Positions 31,436-40,178 of a stretch of 64,000 nucleotides of DNA are shown in pieces. The notes below the pieces were generated by a model, which saw nothing but the letters and a program-made list of their open reading frames with translations, searched no databases and was not told the DNA's origin. Within the stretch, counting starts at the first letter, position 1, and the number at the start of each line of letters is the position of its first letter. The DNA is from Actinomadura hallensis. GTDB taxonomy: Bacteria; Actinomycetota; Actinomycetes; Streptosporangiales; Streptosporangiaceae. The stretch lies in the NCBI RefSeq assembly GCF_006716765.1, contig NZ_VFPO01000001.1, forward strand, positions 2,914,001 to 2,978,000, given 5' to 3'. The position numbers and the translations under genes are program-made.

Positions 31436-33912
31436 TGCGGGCTCCGCTTTCGTGGGTGCGCGAGTACGCCGAGCTCCCGGCCGGCGTCGACGGCCGGGAG
31501 CTGGCCGAGAAGCTGATCGCGGCGGGCCTGGAGGTCGAGACGGTCGAGCGGGCCGGCGCCGACGTCAAGGGCCCGCTCGTGGTCGGCGAGGTCCTGGCGG
31601 TCGAGGAGCTGACGGGCTTCAAGAAGCCGATCCGCTACTGCCAGGTCGACGTCGGCGACGCCAACGGCACCGGCGAGCCGCAGAACATCGTGTGCGGCGC
31701 CACCAACTTCGCCGCCGGCGACCGCGTCGTGGTCGTCCTTCCGGGGGGCGTGCTGCCGGGCGGGTTCGAGATCGGCGCGCGCAAGACCTACGGCAAGGTG
31801 TCCGAGGGCATGATCTGCTCGTCCAGCGAGCTGGGCATCGGCGACGACCAGGGCGGCATCCTCGTCCTGCCGCCGGACTCGCCCGTCGGCGCCGACGCGA
31901 TCGAGCTGCTCGGGCTGCGCGACGACGTCCTGCACATCGCCGTCACCCCCGACCGCAGCTACGCCCTGTCGATCCGCGGCGTCGCCCGCGAGGCCGCCAC
32001 GGCCTACGGCGTCCCGTTCAAGGACCCGGCGGACGTGAAGCTGCCCGGCGAGGCCGGCGGGGCGTACGCGGCGAGCATCGCCGACCCGACCGCGTGCGAC
32101 CGGTTCGTGCTGCGCGAGGTGCGCGGCTTCGACCCGGACGCGAAGACCCCGCCGTGGATGCAGGTGCGCCTGTACCGGGCGGGGATGCGCCCGGTCTCGC
32201 TGGCCGTCGACGTCACCAACTACCTGATGCTGGAGCTCGGCCAGCCGCTGCACGCGTTCGACCGGGCCAAGCTCACCGGCCCGATCGTGGTGCGGCGCGC
32301 CGAGCCCGGCGAGAAGCTGGAGACGCTCGACCACGTCAAGCGGACCCTCGACCCCGAGGACATCCTCATCACCGACGAGTCGGGCCCGATCTCGATGGCG
32401 GGCACGATGGGCGGCCTCGCCACCGAGATCGACGACCGCTCGACCGACATGGTCATCGAGGCCGCGCACTTCGACCCCGTCGGCACGGCCCGGATGAGCC
32501 GCCGCCACCGGCTGCACAGCGAGGCCTCCTACCGGTTCGAACGCGGCGTCGACCGCGAGCTGCCGCTGTACGCGTCCTACCGCGCGGTGCAAATGCTGGC
32601 GGAGCTGGGCGGCGCGGAGATCCTGCCCGGGGTGACCCACGCGGAGACGCCCGTCGAGCCGGTCACCGTCACGATCCCCGCCGACCACCCCGACAAGGTC
32701 GCGGGCGTGACCTACGGGCGGGACACGGTCGTCCGCCGGCTGGAGCAGGTCGGCTGCAAGGTCGAGGGGGACGAGACGCTGACGGTGACGCCGCCGTCCT
32801 GGCGCCCCGACCTCGTCGACCCGAACGACCTCGCCGAGGAGGTCATCCGGCTGGAGGGCTACGAGGCCATCCCGTCCCGCGCGCCCCGCCCGACCGCGGG
32901 CAAGGGGCTGACCGTCCAGCAGCGGCTGCGCCGCCGCGTGGGCCGGGCGCTCGCGGGCGCCGGCTACGTGGAGGTGCTGACCTTCCCGTTCGTCTCGGAC
33001 AAGGACCTGGACGGCCTCCAGCTCCCCGGCGACGACGCCCGCCGCCGGACGCTGCGCCTGGCGAACCCCATGTCGGAGCAGGAACCGCTGCTGCGGACCA
33101 CCCTCCTGCCGGGCCTGCTGAAGGCGCTGGCGCTCAACGTGGGCCGCGGTTTCGGCGACGTCGCGCTGTACGAGACGGGCGTGGTGTTCCGGCCCGGTCC
33201 CGGCGGGCAGCAGCGGGTGCCGCGGCTCGCGGTCGACCGGGGCCCGGCGCCCGAGGAGCTGGAGCGGCTCCGGGAGGCGCTGCCCGACCAGCCGTACCGG
33301 GTGGCGGTCGTCCTGTCCGGCGACCGGGAGCCGTCGGGCTGGTGGGGTCCGGGCCGCCCGGCGGTGTGGGCGGACGCGGTCGAGGCCGCCCGCACGGTCG
33401 CGCGGGAGGTCGGCGTCGAGCTGACGGTGAAGGCCGACCGGCACGCGCCGTGGCACCCCGGGCGCTGCGCGGCGCTCTACGCCGGCGACACCCTCGTCGG
33501 CCACGCCGGCGAGCTGCACCCGCGCGTCACCAAGGCGTACGGGATTCCCGCGCGGTCCTGCGCGATGGAGCTGGAGCTGCGCCGCCTGGGCGAGCCGGAG
33601 ACCGTCCGCGCGCCGCACGTGTCGGACTACCCGGTCGCCAACCAGGACGTTGCGCTGATCGTGGACGCGTCGGTGCCCGCGGCGGAGGTGGAGACGGCGC
33701 TGCGCGAAGGCGCCGGCGACCTGCTGGAGAGCGTCCGGCTGTTCGACGTGTACACCGGCGAGCAGGTGGGCGAGGGCCGCAAGTCCCTGGCCTACGCGCT
33801 GCGGTTCCGCGCCCCCGACCGCACCCTTACCGCCGAGGAGGTGTCGCAGGCGCGCGAGGCCGCCGTGGCGGCCGCGGCCGAGCGCACCGGCGCCGTCCTG
33901 CGCGGCGCCTGA
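31435..33912 (+). CDS. pheT: Phenylalanyl-tRNA synthetase beta subunit
   Basis: 825 aa. The N-terminal EMAP-like tRNA-binding domain ([29 protein letters not shown]) is followed by the B3/B4 editing domain ([32 protein letters not shown]), a B5 domain ([30 protein letters not shown]), a class II-like core and a C-terminal ferredoxin-fold anticodon-binding domain ([19 protein letters not shown]). The ATG at 31435 overlaps the last base of pheS, so the two subunits are translationally coupled. Confidence 0.97.
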
Positions 33913-34092
33913 CGACCGTCTGACGAGCGCTGAACGCGCCCCGGGTCCGTGCCACGGTCCCGGGGCGCGTTCGCGTTCCGCTCCCCGCGGCCGCGCCCTG
34001 CCGCTTGCAGCGTCCACCCGAGGCCATGCGACAGTGCGCTGCCCCGGGCGGCTCGCACGCGCGCCGGCCGAGTCGCGCGCCGGGCCGGCCGG

Positions 34093-35955
34093 TCACGCCA
34101 GGCCGCGGTCCCGGGCCGCGGCGGCGGCCTCGCCGCGGGAGGAGACGCCGAGCTTGGCGAGGATGTGCGAGACGTGGACGCTGGCGGTCTTCGGCGAGAT
34201 GAACAGCTCCGCGCCCGATCTCGCGGTTGGACCGGCCGCGCGCCAGCAGCTGCAGCACCTCGGACTCGCGCGCGGTGAGCGGCCCGCCGGACGGGCCGGT
34301 CAGCCCCGCGCGGCCGGCGCGCCGGGCGATCCGGCGGGCCAGCGGGGCGGCGCCGGCCTCGTCCCAGCGGCCGAGCCGGTACAGCGCCTCGACCCGGTTG
34401 ACGGCGGGCGCCGGCCCGAGGCTGTGGGCCAGTCCCGCGCGTTCGGCGAGGGCGAGCGCCTCGTCCGCCGCGGCCAGGCCGCCCGCCGGGTGCCCGGTGC
34501 TCAGCCGGCAGTGCGTCAGCGTGTTGAGCACGTTGACCGTCTGGGACGCGCCGAGGCCGCGGCCGCGGAGCCGTTCCAGCGGCGCCGTGTCCCCGTCGCC
34601 GTCCCGTGCGGCCGCGGCGGCCGCGGTGGTCTCCAGCCAGAGGCGCGCCGTGCCCATGCCGAGCGCGGCGGCCAGCTGAGCGCCCTCCCGCGCCAGCCGC
34701 TCCCCCTCGTCCATCTCCCCGTGGACGACCAGCCGGGAGCTGAGCCGCGCCAGGACCTCGACGCGTGCCGGGAGCGGGCCGGGGACGAGCCGCGCGGCCT
34801 CGCGCAGGTCGTCCAGTTCGTCCTCGTGGCCCTGCTGGCCGCGCAGCTGCGCGCGGAGGACGAGCAGCCTCGCCGCCCTGCCGGGTTCCCGGTCGCGGTG
34901 CGTCTCCTCCAGCGCGCGCCGGACGAGCGGGAGCCCGCGGCCGGGATCGCCGGCGGCCCCGGCGGCCTCCGCCGCGGCCTCCAGGACCTCGCGGCGGGCG
35001 GCGCCGGTCAGCGACGCCGCGTCCGGAACCCGGTCCCAGAGGTCGAGGACGCGTTCCAGCAGCGTCAGCCGCTCGGCGTGGGCGGCGGCCGCGCCCCGCT
35101 CCCCGGCGGCCCGCCACGCCGCCGCCAGGGCCCGGGCGTGGTCGCCGCAGGCCTGCCAGTGGACGGCCAGCGCGCTCTCCGGCGTGTCGCTGAGCTCCGG
35201 GCGGCGTTCGACGGCCTCCGCGTAGCGGCGGTGGAGTGCGGAGCGCTCGCCGGGGAGCAGGTCGCCGTGGACGGCCTCGCGGATGAGCGCGTGCCGGAAC
35301 GCGTACCCGTCGCCGTCGGCGATCAGCAGGCCGTGGTCGGCGGCGGGGCGCAGCGCCTCGCCGAGATCGGCGTCCGGCAGCCCCGTCACGGCCGCCAGCA
35401 GCGCGTGCCCGGCCCGGTCCCCGGCGCAGCTCGCGGCCCGCACCGCCGCGCGGGCGGGACCGGGCAGCCGCCGGACGCGGCCGAGCAGGAGGTCGCGCAG
35501 CGATCCGGGGACCGCCTCGCCGGGGGTCGTGACGAGCGCCTCGACGAACAGCGGGTTGCCGCCCCCGCGGGCGTGCGCGTTCCGGGCCGCGGCGGCGTCG
35601 GCGTCCCCGAGGATGCCGCGGACCTGGTCGGCGACCTCGGCCGGGGAGAGGGGCGGCAGGTCCAGCCGGGTCACGTGGGGGAGGCGGGCCAGGGCGGCGA
35701 ACAGCGGCCGCGGGCCCGGCTCCTCGGGACGGAACGTCACCACCAGCAGCACCCGGCGACGCCGAGTTCCAGGCAGGCGCCGGTCAGCGCGCGCAGGTCC
35801 CGGGTGAACTCGGTGACGAGCCGCGTCTTGCCGCCGCCCGCCTCGCCGGCGACCAGCACGGCCGCCGGCTCGCCCGCGCTCGCCCGCTCGCGCGCGGCGC
35901 GCAACGCGGCCAGTTCGGCGCTGCGCCCCGCGAACACGGAGCTGACGGTCCCCAC
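34093..35955 (-). pseudogene. Decayed LuxR-family large ATP-binding (LAL/STAND) regulator
   Basis: Three reading frames together spell one LAL regulator. Frame 1 (35955-~35755) has the start MGTVSSVFAGRSAELAALR and Walker A GEAGGGKTRLV, then runs into a stop at 35737. Frame 2 resumes with RVLLVVTFRPEEPG, so ~100 residues including Walker B are missing at the junction (~35755-35765). It continues through the TPR-like middle to TARESEVLQLLARGRSNREIG. One extra base at ~34213-34217 then shifts the LuxR helix-turn-helix; reading frame 3 to 34093 restores AELFISPKTASVHVSHILAKLG. The internal deletion argues for real decay rather than sequencing error alone. Confidence 0.75.
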
Positions 35956-35997
35956 GCGAACGAGGATGACGGCCGGCGCCCGGGCAGTCCACCGGAA

Positions 35998-36025
35998 TTG
36001 TTAACGCTACTTGTGTTGCGATAAG
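35998..36025 (+). promoter_or_regulatory. Candidate promoter of the ABC-F gene
   Basis: TTGTTA (35998-36003) and GATAAG (36020-36025) are spaced by 16 bp in a locally AT-rich stretch. Transcription would start at about 36031-36032, on or next to the GTG of a short leader ORF, i.e. a leaderless start. An overlapping alternative, TTGTGT (36011-36016) with TATCCT (36033-36038), cannot be excluded. Confidence 0.4.
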
Positions 36026-36030
36026 GGCTC

Positions 36031-36066
36031 GTGTATCCTCGACCGCGTCACATTGCCGCCCGGTAG
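36031..36066 (+). CDS. Putative 11-residue leader peptide of the ABC-F gene
   Basis: GTG at 36031 to TAG at 36064-36066 encodes VYPRPRHIAAR (initiator Met at the GTG). It lies immediately downstream of a plausible -10 element and upstream of alternative hairpins, the arrangement of ribosome-mediated attenuation leaders of antibiotic-resistance ABC-F genes. Two Pro and four Arg codons would make it sensitive to drug-induced stalling. Not proven to be translated. Confidence 0.35.
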   Translation: MYPRPRHIAAR

Positions 36067-36082
36067 GGGAGTCCATTGAGGT

Positions 36083-36167
36083 TCTGAGGTCCGACACCGC
36101 GCGTCCGGCCGTTCGTCGGCCCGCGCACGTGACCTCAGAGCGGACCCTCGTCCCGCCGGGCTTTTCT
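36083..36167 (+). promoter_or_regulatory. Attenuator-like leader of the ABC-F gene
   Basis: TCTGAGGTC (36083-36091) pairs perfectly with GACCTCAGA (36131-36139). The overlapping GGTCCG (36088-36093) can instead pair with CGGACC (36141-36146), so two structures are mutually exclusive. A GC-rich imperfect stem followed by GGGCTTTTCT (36158-36167) could be the terminator. The ABC-F start is a further ~80 nt downstream with its own GGAGG (36234-36238). Confidence 0.45.
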
Positions 36168-36247
36168 CGTGCCCGCCGGCGCGTCGCGTGACCCGCGGTG
36201 TCTCCATGCGTCCCGCATCTGCTCATCAGCCATGGAGGCCGCCTCTC

Positions 36248-37864
36248 ATGTCATTCGCCATCGTGTGCTCGGACCTGTCGTTCGCCTGGGAGGACGGCAC
36301 GGTCGTCCTCGACGGCCTCGACGCCGCGTTCGGCACCGGCCGGACGGGCCTGATCGGGGTCAACGGCTCCGGCAAGTCCACCCTGCTCAAGATCATCGCC
36401 GGTGAGCTGCGCCCGGCGTCGGGGACCGTCACCGTCGAGGGCGAGGTCGGTTACCTGCCGCAGAACCTCGTCCTCGACGACGCCGCCACGGTCTCGGACC
36501 TGCTGGGGATCAGCACGACGCGCGCCGCGCTGCACGCCATCGAGCGCGGCGAGGCCACCGAGGAGAACTTCGCGGCCGTCGGGGACGGCTGGGACGTCGA
36601 GGAGCGCGCCCGCGCCGAACTCGACCGGCTCGGGCTCGGCGGCGTCGACCTGGACCGGACCGTCCCCACCCTGTCCGGCGGCGAGGCCGTCATGGTCGGG
36701 CTGGCGGCGCAGTTCCTCGCCCGGCCGGACGTCCTGCTGCTGGACGAGCCCACCAACAACCTGGACCTGGACGCCCGGCACCGCCTGTACGAGGCGGTCG
36801 AGACCTGGACGGGCGTGCTCCTCGTCGTCAGCCACGACCGGGAGCTCCTCGACCGCGTCGACGAGATCGCCGACCTGCGCGACGGCGCGATCCGGTCGTT
36901 CGGCGGGAACCTGTCCGCCTACGAGGAGCTGCTCGCCGTGGAGAAGGAGGCCGCGGAGCGGGCCGTCCGCGCCGCCGGGAGCGACCTGCGCCGCCAGAAA
37001 CGCGAACTGGAGGACGCCCACGTCAAGCTGGCCCGGCGCCGGCGCTACGGGAACAAGATGTACGAGAACAAGCGCGAACCGAAGATCGTCATGGGGGCGC
37101 GCAAACGGCAGGCGCAGGAGTCGGCCGGCAAGCACCGCATCATGCACGAGGAGCGGCTCGCCGACGCGCGCAAGCGGCTCGCCGAGGCGGAGGAGGCGGT
37201 CAGGACCGACGACGAGATCCGGATAGAGCTGCCGGCCACGCGCGTCCCGGCGGGGCGGACGGTCGTCACGGTGACCGGCCTGAGCGCGCCGGAGCCGGAA
37301 CCGGGCACGCTCACGGAGCTGATCGTCCGCGGCCCGGAGCGCATCGCGCTGGAGGGCCCGAACGGGTCGGGCAAGACCACGTTCCTGCGGACGCTCATCG
37401 GCGAGCACGTCCAGGACGGCGTGACGGTCCGGATCGGCGTGGACGGCGTCCGGTACCTGCCGCAGCGCCTCGACGCCCTCGACGAGGACTTGAGCGTGCT
37501 GGACAACGTCCGGGCGCAGGCACCGGCGGTGCCTCCGGCGCAGATCAGGGCCGGGCTCGCCCGTTTCCTGTTCCGCGGCGCACGCGCCGGGCAGAAGGCG
37601 GGGACGCTGTCGGGCGGTGAGCGCTTCCGCGCCGTGCTGGCGTCACTGCTGCTCGCAGAGCCCGCCCCGAAGCTGCTGCTACTGGACGAGCCCACCAACA
37701 ACCTCGACATGGCGAGCGCCGCGCAGCTCTCCCAGGCTCTCGCCGCCTACGAGGGCGCGTTGATCGTCGTCAGCCACGACGTGCCGTTCCTGCGCACGCT
37801 CGGCCTCACCAGGCGGCTGCGCATGGACCGCGCGGCGGGCCTCACCGAGGCCGAACCGATGTGA
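36248..37864 (+). CDS. ABC-F family ATPase (ribosome-protection / translation factor type)
   Basis: 538 aa, two ABC domains in one chain and no membrane segment, as in ABC-F proteins that act in the ribosomal E site. Domain 1 has Walker A GVNGSGKST, signature LSGGEAVMVGLA and LLLDEPTNNLDLDARH. The interdomain linker is a charged coiled coil (~230-330). Domain 2 has GPNGSGKTT, LSGGERFRAVLA and LLLDEPTNNLDMAS. The attenuator-like leader suggests an antibiotic-resistance subtype rather than a housekeeping one. The ATG at 36248 follows GGAGG by 9 nt; upstream in-frame codons exist but lie in the leader. Confidence 0.9.
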   Translation: MSFAIVCSDLSFAWEDGTVVLDGLDAAFGTGRTGLIGVNGSGKSTLLKIIAGELRPASGTVTVEGEVGYLPQNLVLDDAATVSDLLGISTTRAALHAIERGEATEENFAAVGDGWDVEERARAELDRLGLGGVDLDRTVPTLSGGEAVMVGLAAQFLARPDVLLLDEPTNNLDLDARHRLYEAVETWTGVLLVVSHDRELLDRVDEIADLRDGAIRSFGGNLSAYEELLAVEKEAAERAVRAAGSDLRRQKRELEDAHVKLARRRRYGNKMYENKREPKIVMGARKRQAQESAGKHRIMHEERLADARKRLAEAEEAVRTDDEIRIELPATRVPAGRTVVTVTGLSAPEPEPGTLTELIVRGPERIALEGPNGSGKTTFLRTLIGEHVQDGVTVRIGVDGVRYLPQRLDALDEDLSVLDNVRAQAPAVPPAQIRAGLARFLFRGARAGQKAGTLSGGERFRAVLASLLLAEPAPKLLLLDEPTNNLDMASAAQLSQALAAYEGALIVVSHDVPFLRTLGLTRRLRMDRAAGLTEAEPM

Positions 37865-37960
37865 ACGAGTCGGGGGTGAGAAAACGGGGCGTGAATAAAT
37901 CCGGTGATATCGCGATCAAGCCCTGTTAGCGTCGTCCCGGAATCGAGGGGAGTGTTCGGG

Positions 37961-38695
37961 ATGCCGACGAAGCTGAACCAGATCATCGCGGTGGAGAAGG
38001 GCGTGAAGAGCAAGTCCTTCCAGGACCTGACCGCCGCGCACCACGCGGTGCAGAAGGCGCCGCTGCTGTCGGGCATCTCGCGGACCTACCAGCCGAAGGA
38101 CGAGGAGGGCGACCAGCTCCCGGCCGAGTCGACCCGCGTCCAGGTCAAGGTCGACGACGTGCTGCGCGACGTGACGGCCTCGCTGACGCGGCTGTTCGAC
38201 GTCACCGCCACCAAGGACTGGGCCAACTGCGTCGCCCGCGCCGACGTGACCGTGGACGGCACGACGCTCCTGCGCGACGTGCCGGTCTCCTACCTGCTGT
38301 TCCTGGAGAAGCAGCTCAAGGACCTGCACACGTTCGTCAGGAAGCTGCCGGTCCTGGACGCCGCCGAGGCGTGGACCTTCGACCCGTCCACCGACGTGTG
38401 GCGGACCGAGCCGGTGCGGACGGTGAAGACCAAGAAGGTGCCGCGCAACCACGTCAAGGCGGAGGCGACCGAGCACCACCCCGCCCAGGTGGAGGTGTAC
38501 TACGAGGACGTCACCGTCGGGCACTGGACGACGGTGAAGTTCTCCGGGGCGCTTCCGGCCAGGCGGGTCAACGAGCTGGTCGCCCGCGTGGAGAAGCTGC
38601 AGGACGCGGTCAAGTTCGCCCGCGAGGAGGCCAACGGGATCGAGGTCACCGACCAGCGCGTCGGCGAGGCGGTCTTCGGGTACCTGTTCGGGTGA
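37961..38695 (+). CDS. Conserved protein of unknown function next to tRNA-like RNAs (possibly DUF7873)
   Basis: 244 aa, soluble, no signal peptide. The N-terminus MPTKLNQIIAVEKGVKSKSF is very regular. A segment VQVKVDDVLRDVTASLTRLFDVTATKDWAN and a middle block with NHVKAEATEHHPAQVEVYYEDVTVG follow, then a C-terminal helix VARVEKLQDAVKFAREEAN. I recall similar proteins in actinobacteria and their phages under the name DUF7873, but could not check this. A GC-rich hairpin follows 5 nt after the stop and two tRNA-like RNAs lie within 100-300 nt downstream on the same strand, so RNA binding is a reasonable but unproven guess. ATG start after GAGGGGAG. Confidence 0.7.
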   Translation: MPTKLNQIIAVEKGVKSKSFQDLTAAHHAVQKAPLLSGISRTYQPKDEEGDQLPAESTRVQVKVDDVLRDVTASLTRLFDVTATKDWANCVARADVTVDGTTLLRDVPVSYLLFLEKQLKDLHTFVRKLPVLDAAEAWTFDPSTDVWRTEPVRTVKTKKVPRNHVKAEATEHHPAQVEVYYEDVTVGHWTTVKFSGALPARRVNELVARVEKLQDAVKFAREEANGIEVTDQRVGEAVFGYLFG

Positions 38696-38700
38696 TCTTC

Positions 38701-38724
38701 GGGCGGCCGTGCCCGCGGCCGCCC
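38701..38724 (+). terminator. Hairpin directly after the conserved gene
   Basis: A perfect 9-bp stem (GGGCGGCCG 38701-38709 with CGGCCGCCC 38716-38724, 6-nt loop) begins 5 nt after the stop codon. There is no U tract, so it may be a terminator or a processing/stability element separating the mRNA from the downstream RNAs. A second stem (CCCCCCGC 38762-38769 / GCGGGGGG 38776-38783) follows. Confidence 0.5.
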
Positions 38725-38790
38725 GGGGGACCCGCCCCGGCGACCGACAACTCAAGAGGATCCCCCCGCCGTGGCGCGGGGGGTGCGCGA

Positions 38791-38928
38791 GGAGCGCAAG
38801 CTGAAGCTGAAGCCGAAGCTGACCAGGGTGCGCGACACAGTGCGGGTTCGAGTCCCGCCCCCGGCACCCGCGCCGGGGTAGCCCAACCGGTAGAGGCGGC
38901 CGCCCGCTCAACCTCAGATTCTCGCTCC
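38791..38928 (+). ncRNA. Permuted tRNA-like RNA module A (bacterial Y RNA-like)
   Basis: In order: anticodon-stem 3' strand GCGAC (38832-38836), a 5-nt variable loop, T stem GCGGG/CCCGC with loop TTCGAGT (38842-38858), acceptor 3' strand CCCCGGC (38859-38865), discriminator A, a 5-nt linker, acceptor 5' strand GCCGGGG (38872-38878), TA, D arm GCC-loop-GGC with AACCGG (38881-38897) and anticodon-stem 5' strand GCCGC (38899-38903; one C-A mismatch). The acceptor pairs 7/7. The anticodon stem continues outward (GGGTG 38826-38830 with CGCTC 38905-38909; GAAGCTGA 38815-38822 with TCAGATTC 38914-38921, 7/8; GGAGCG 38791-38796 with CGCTCC 38923-38928), so there is no anticodon loop. The topology matches the tRNA-mimic module of bacterial Y RNAs. 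Confidence 0.7.
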
Positions 38929-38941
38929 AGACTCAGCATTC

Positions 38942-39099
38942 GCCGCCGATCGCCGGATCGCGCGGACGCGGACGGGAACCCTCGAGATGCCAGTTCGAAT
39001 CTGGCTCGCCGTGCTCGGACGGCGATGGCGTAACGGGAACGCGCGAGGGTGTGAGACTGATCCGCGTCCATTCATGTGCCGGCGTGCGAATTGGGCGGC
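38942..39099 (+). ncRNA. Permuted tRNA-like RNA module B (bacterial Y RNA-like)
   Basis: Same permuted order as module A, better paired. Anticodon-stem 3' strand CCCTCG (38979-38984), AGAT, T stem GCCAG/CTGGC with loop TTCGAAT (38989-39005), acceptor 3' strand TCGCCGT (39006-39012), discriminator G, 5-nt linker, acceptor 5' strand ACGGCGA (39019-39025), TG, D stem GCGT/ACGC with loop AACGGGA (39028-39042), G, and CGAGGG (39044-39049) pairing 6/6 with CCCTCG. Beyond an internal loop the helix continues: GGACGCGGA (38964-38972) with TCCGCGTCC (39061-39069), CGCCGG (38951-38956) with CCGGCG (39079-39084), GCCGCC (38942-38947) with GGCGGC (39094-39099). This many nested perfect pairings is hard to explain by chance. 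Confidence 0.75.
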
Positions 39100-39106
39100 A
39101 ACCACA

Positions 39107-39138
39107 GGGGCCCGGGGGCGGCAAGACCCCCGGGCCCC
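39107..39138 (+). terminator. Strong hairpin terminator after the tRNA-like RNAs
   Basis: A perfect 12-bp stem (GGGGCCCGGGGG 39107-39118 with CCCCCGGGCCCC 39127-39138) with an 8-nt loop follows module B by 7 nt. It fits the 3' end of the RNA transcript and bounds it from the lytic transglycosylase gene. No U tract. Confidence 0.7.
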
Positions 39139-39242
39139 GCTCGCGCCCGCCGGTCCCCGGATGAGCCGGGACCTCGGTTGGAAGCGGGAGGGCGGTCGTG
39201 CTCGAGTTGACCGGCGGTGCCGGGATGGGCATCGTCGCCTGA

Positions 39243-40169
39243 ATGATGCGGATCTGGAAACGGCGCCTCCACCGGAGATCGGCCGCCGTGGCCGTCGCCG
39301 CGGCGGTGGCGGCGGCCGGCTGCGGCACGGGGGAGGCGGAGCGCGAACCGGCCCCCGCGGCGCCCCCGACGGCTTCGGCGTCGCCGTCGGAGTCGCCCCT
39401 TCCCGAGCCCAACGGCAAGCTGCCGAAGGACGCCGAGGGCCTCGCCGCGGACCTGGAGCGGACCCACAGGGCCCTCGGGCCCGCGGTGGACGAGTGGCTG
39501 CGCGCCGACCCCGCCCGCACCGGCCCGCCCGACGCGGTCGTGCGCCTGGCGCTGCGGCAGCAGCGGCTCTACCGGGTGCTGGCGAAGGACCGGGGCCTCG
39601 AGCGGCGCACCGTGGACCTGCTGCCCGGCGAGGTCGCCGGCCCGGCGCGCGACAACGCGATCGCCGTCCGCAAGATCCTGGAGCTGGCGAAGCCGGAGGA
39701 CGACCTCGGCAAGTTCCGCACCGCTGAGCCGCTGCCGGCGGGGGTCCTGCTCGAGCACTTCAAGGACGCGGCGAAGCGGTTCGGCATCGACTGGCAGGTG
39801 CTCGCCGCCATCATGCTCGTCGAGACCAAGTACGGGCGGATCAAGTCGCCGAGCTGGGCCGGGGCGCAGGGGCCCATGCAGTTCCTGCCCTCCACCTGGC
39901 GCCAGTACGGGATGGGCGGCGACATCCACGACGCCCGCGACGCGGTGATGGGGGCCGCCAACTACCTGAAGGCCTCCGGGGCGCCGGGCGACTACCGGCG
40001 CGCGCTGCACGCCTACAACCCGACGCCCCTGTACGTCGACGCCGTCCAGCGGCACGCGCGGCAGATGAGGCGGGACCCGCGCGCCTACTACGCGTACTAC
40101 AACTGGCAGGTGTTCGTGGTGACCACCCGCGGCGACGTCCGCATCACCGGGCCCGGGGCGCGCCGCTGA
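39243..40169 (+). CDS. Lipoprotein lytic transglycosylase (SLT-type)
   Basis: 308 aa. A signal peptide with lipobox AAAGC (Cys at about residue 27) is followed by a Pro/Ser/Thr-rich linker. The SLT domain (~175-270) has the catalytic Glu in IMLVETKYGRIKS and the block WAGAQGPMQFLPSTWRQYG. It cleaves peptidoglycan glycan strands outside the membrane. No Shine-Dalgarno precedes ATG 39243; TTGACC (39207-39212) and a weak CATCGT (39230-39235) at 17-bp spacing would start RNA at about 39243, so the mRNA may be leaderless. Confidence 0.9.
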   Translation: MMRIWKRRLHRRSAAVAVAAAVAAAGCGTGEAEREPAPAAPPTASASPSESPLPEPNGKLPKDAEGLAADLERTHRALGPAVDEWLRADPARTGPPDAVVRLALRQQRLYRVLAKDRGLERRTVDLLPGEVAGPARDNAIAVRKILELAKPEDDLGKFRTAEPLPAGVLLEHFKDAAKRFGIDWQVLAAIMLVETKYGRIKSPSWAGAQGPMQFLPSTWRQYGMGGDIHDARDAVMGAANYLKASGAPGDYRRALHAYNPTPLYVDAVQRHARQMRRDPRAYYAYYNWQVFVVTTRGDVRITGPGARR

Positions 40170-40178
40170 CGCCGCCCG

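Noticed and set aside
38842..39049. Ordinary tRNA genes in the 38.8-39.05 kb region
   Set aside because: TTCGA T loops and D-arm-like sequences suggest tRNAs, but no module has its 5' acceptor strand upstream of its T arm. The only matching acceptor partners lie downstream, and no anticodon loop is closed. I read them as permuted tRNA-like RNAs. The GTG in the internal loop of module B resembles a His anticodon, but the loop is not a 7-nt anticodon loop.
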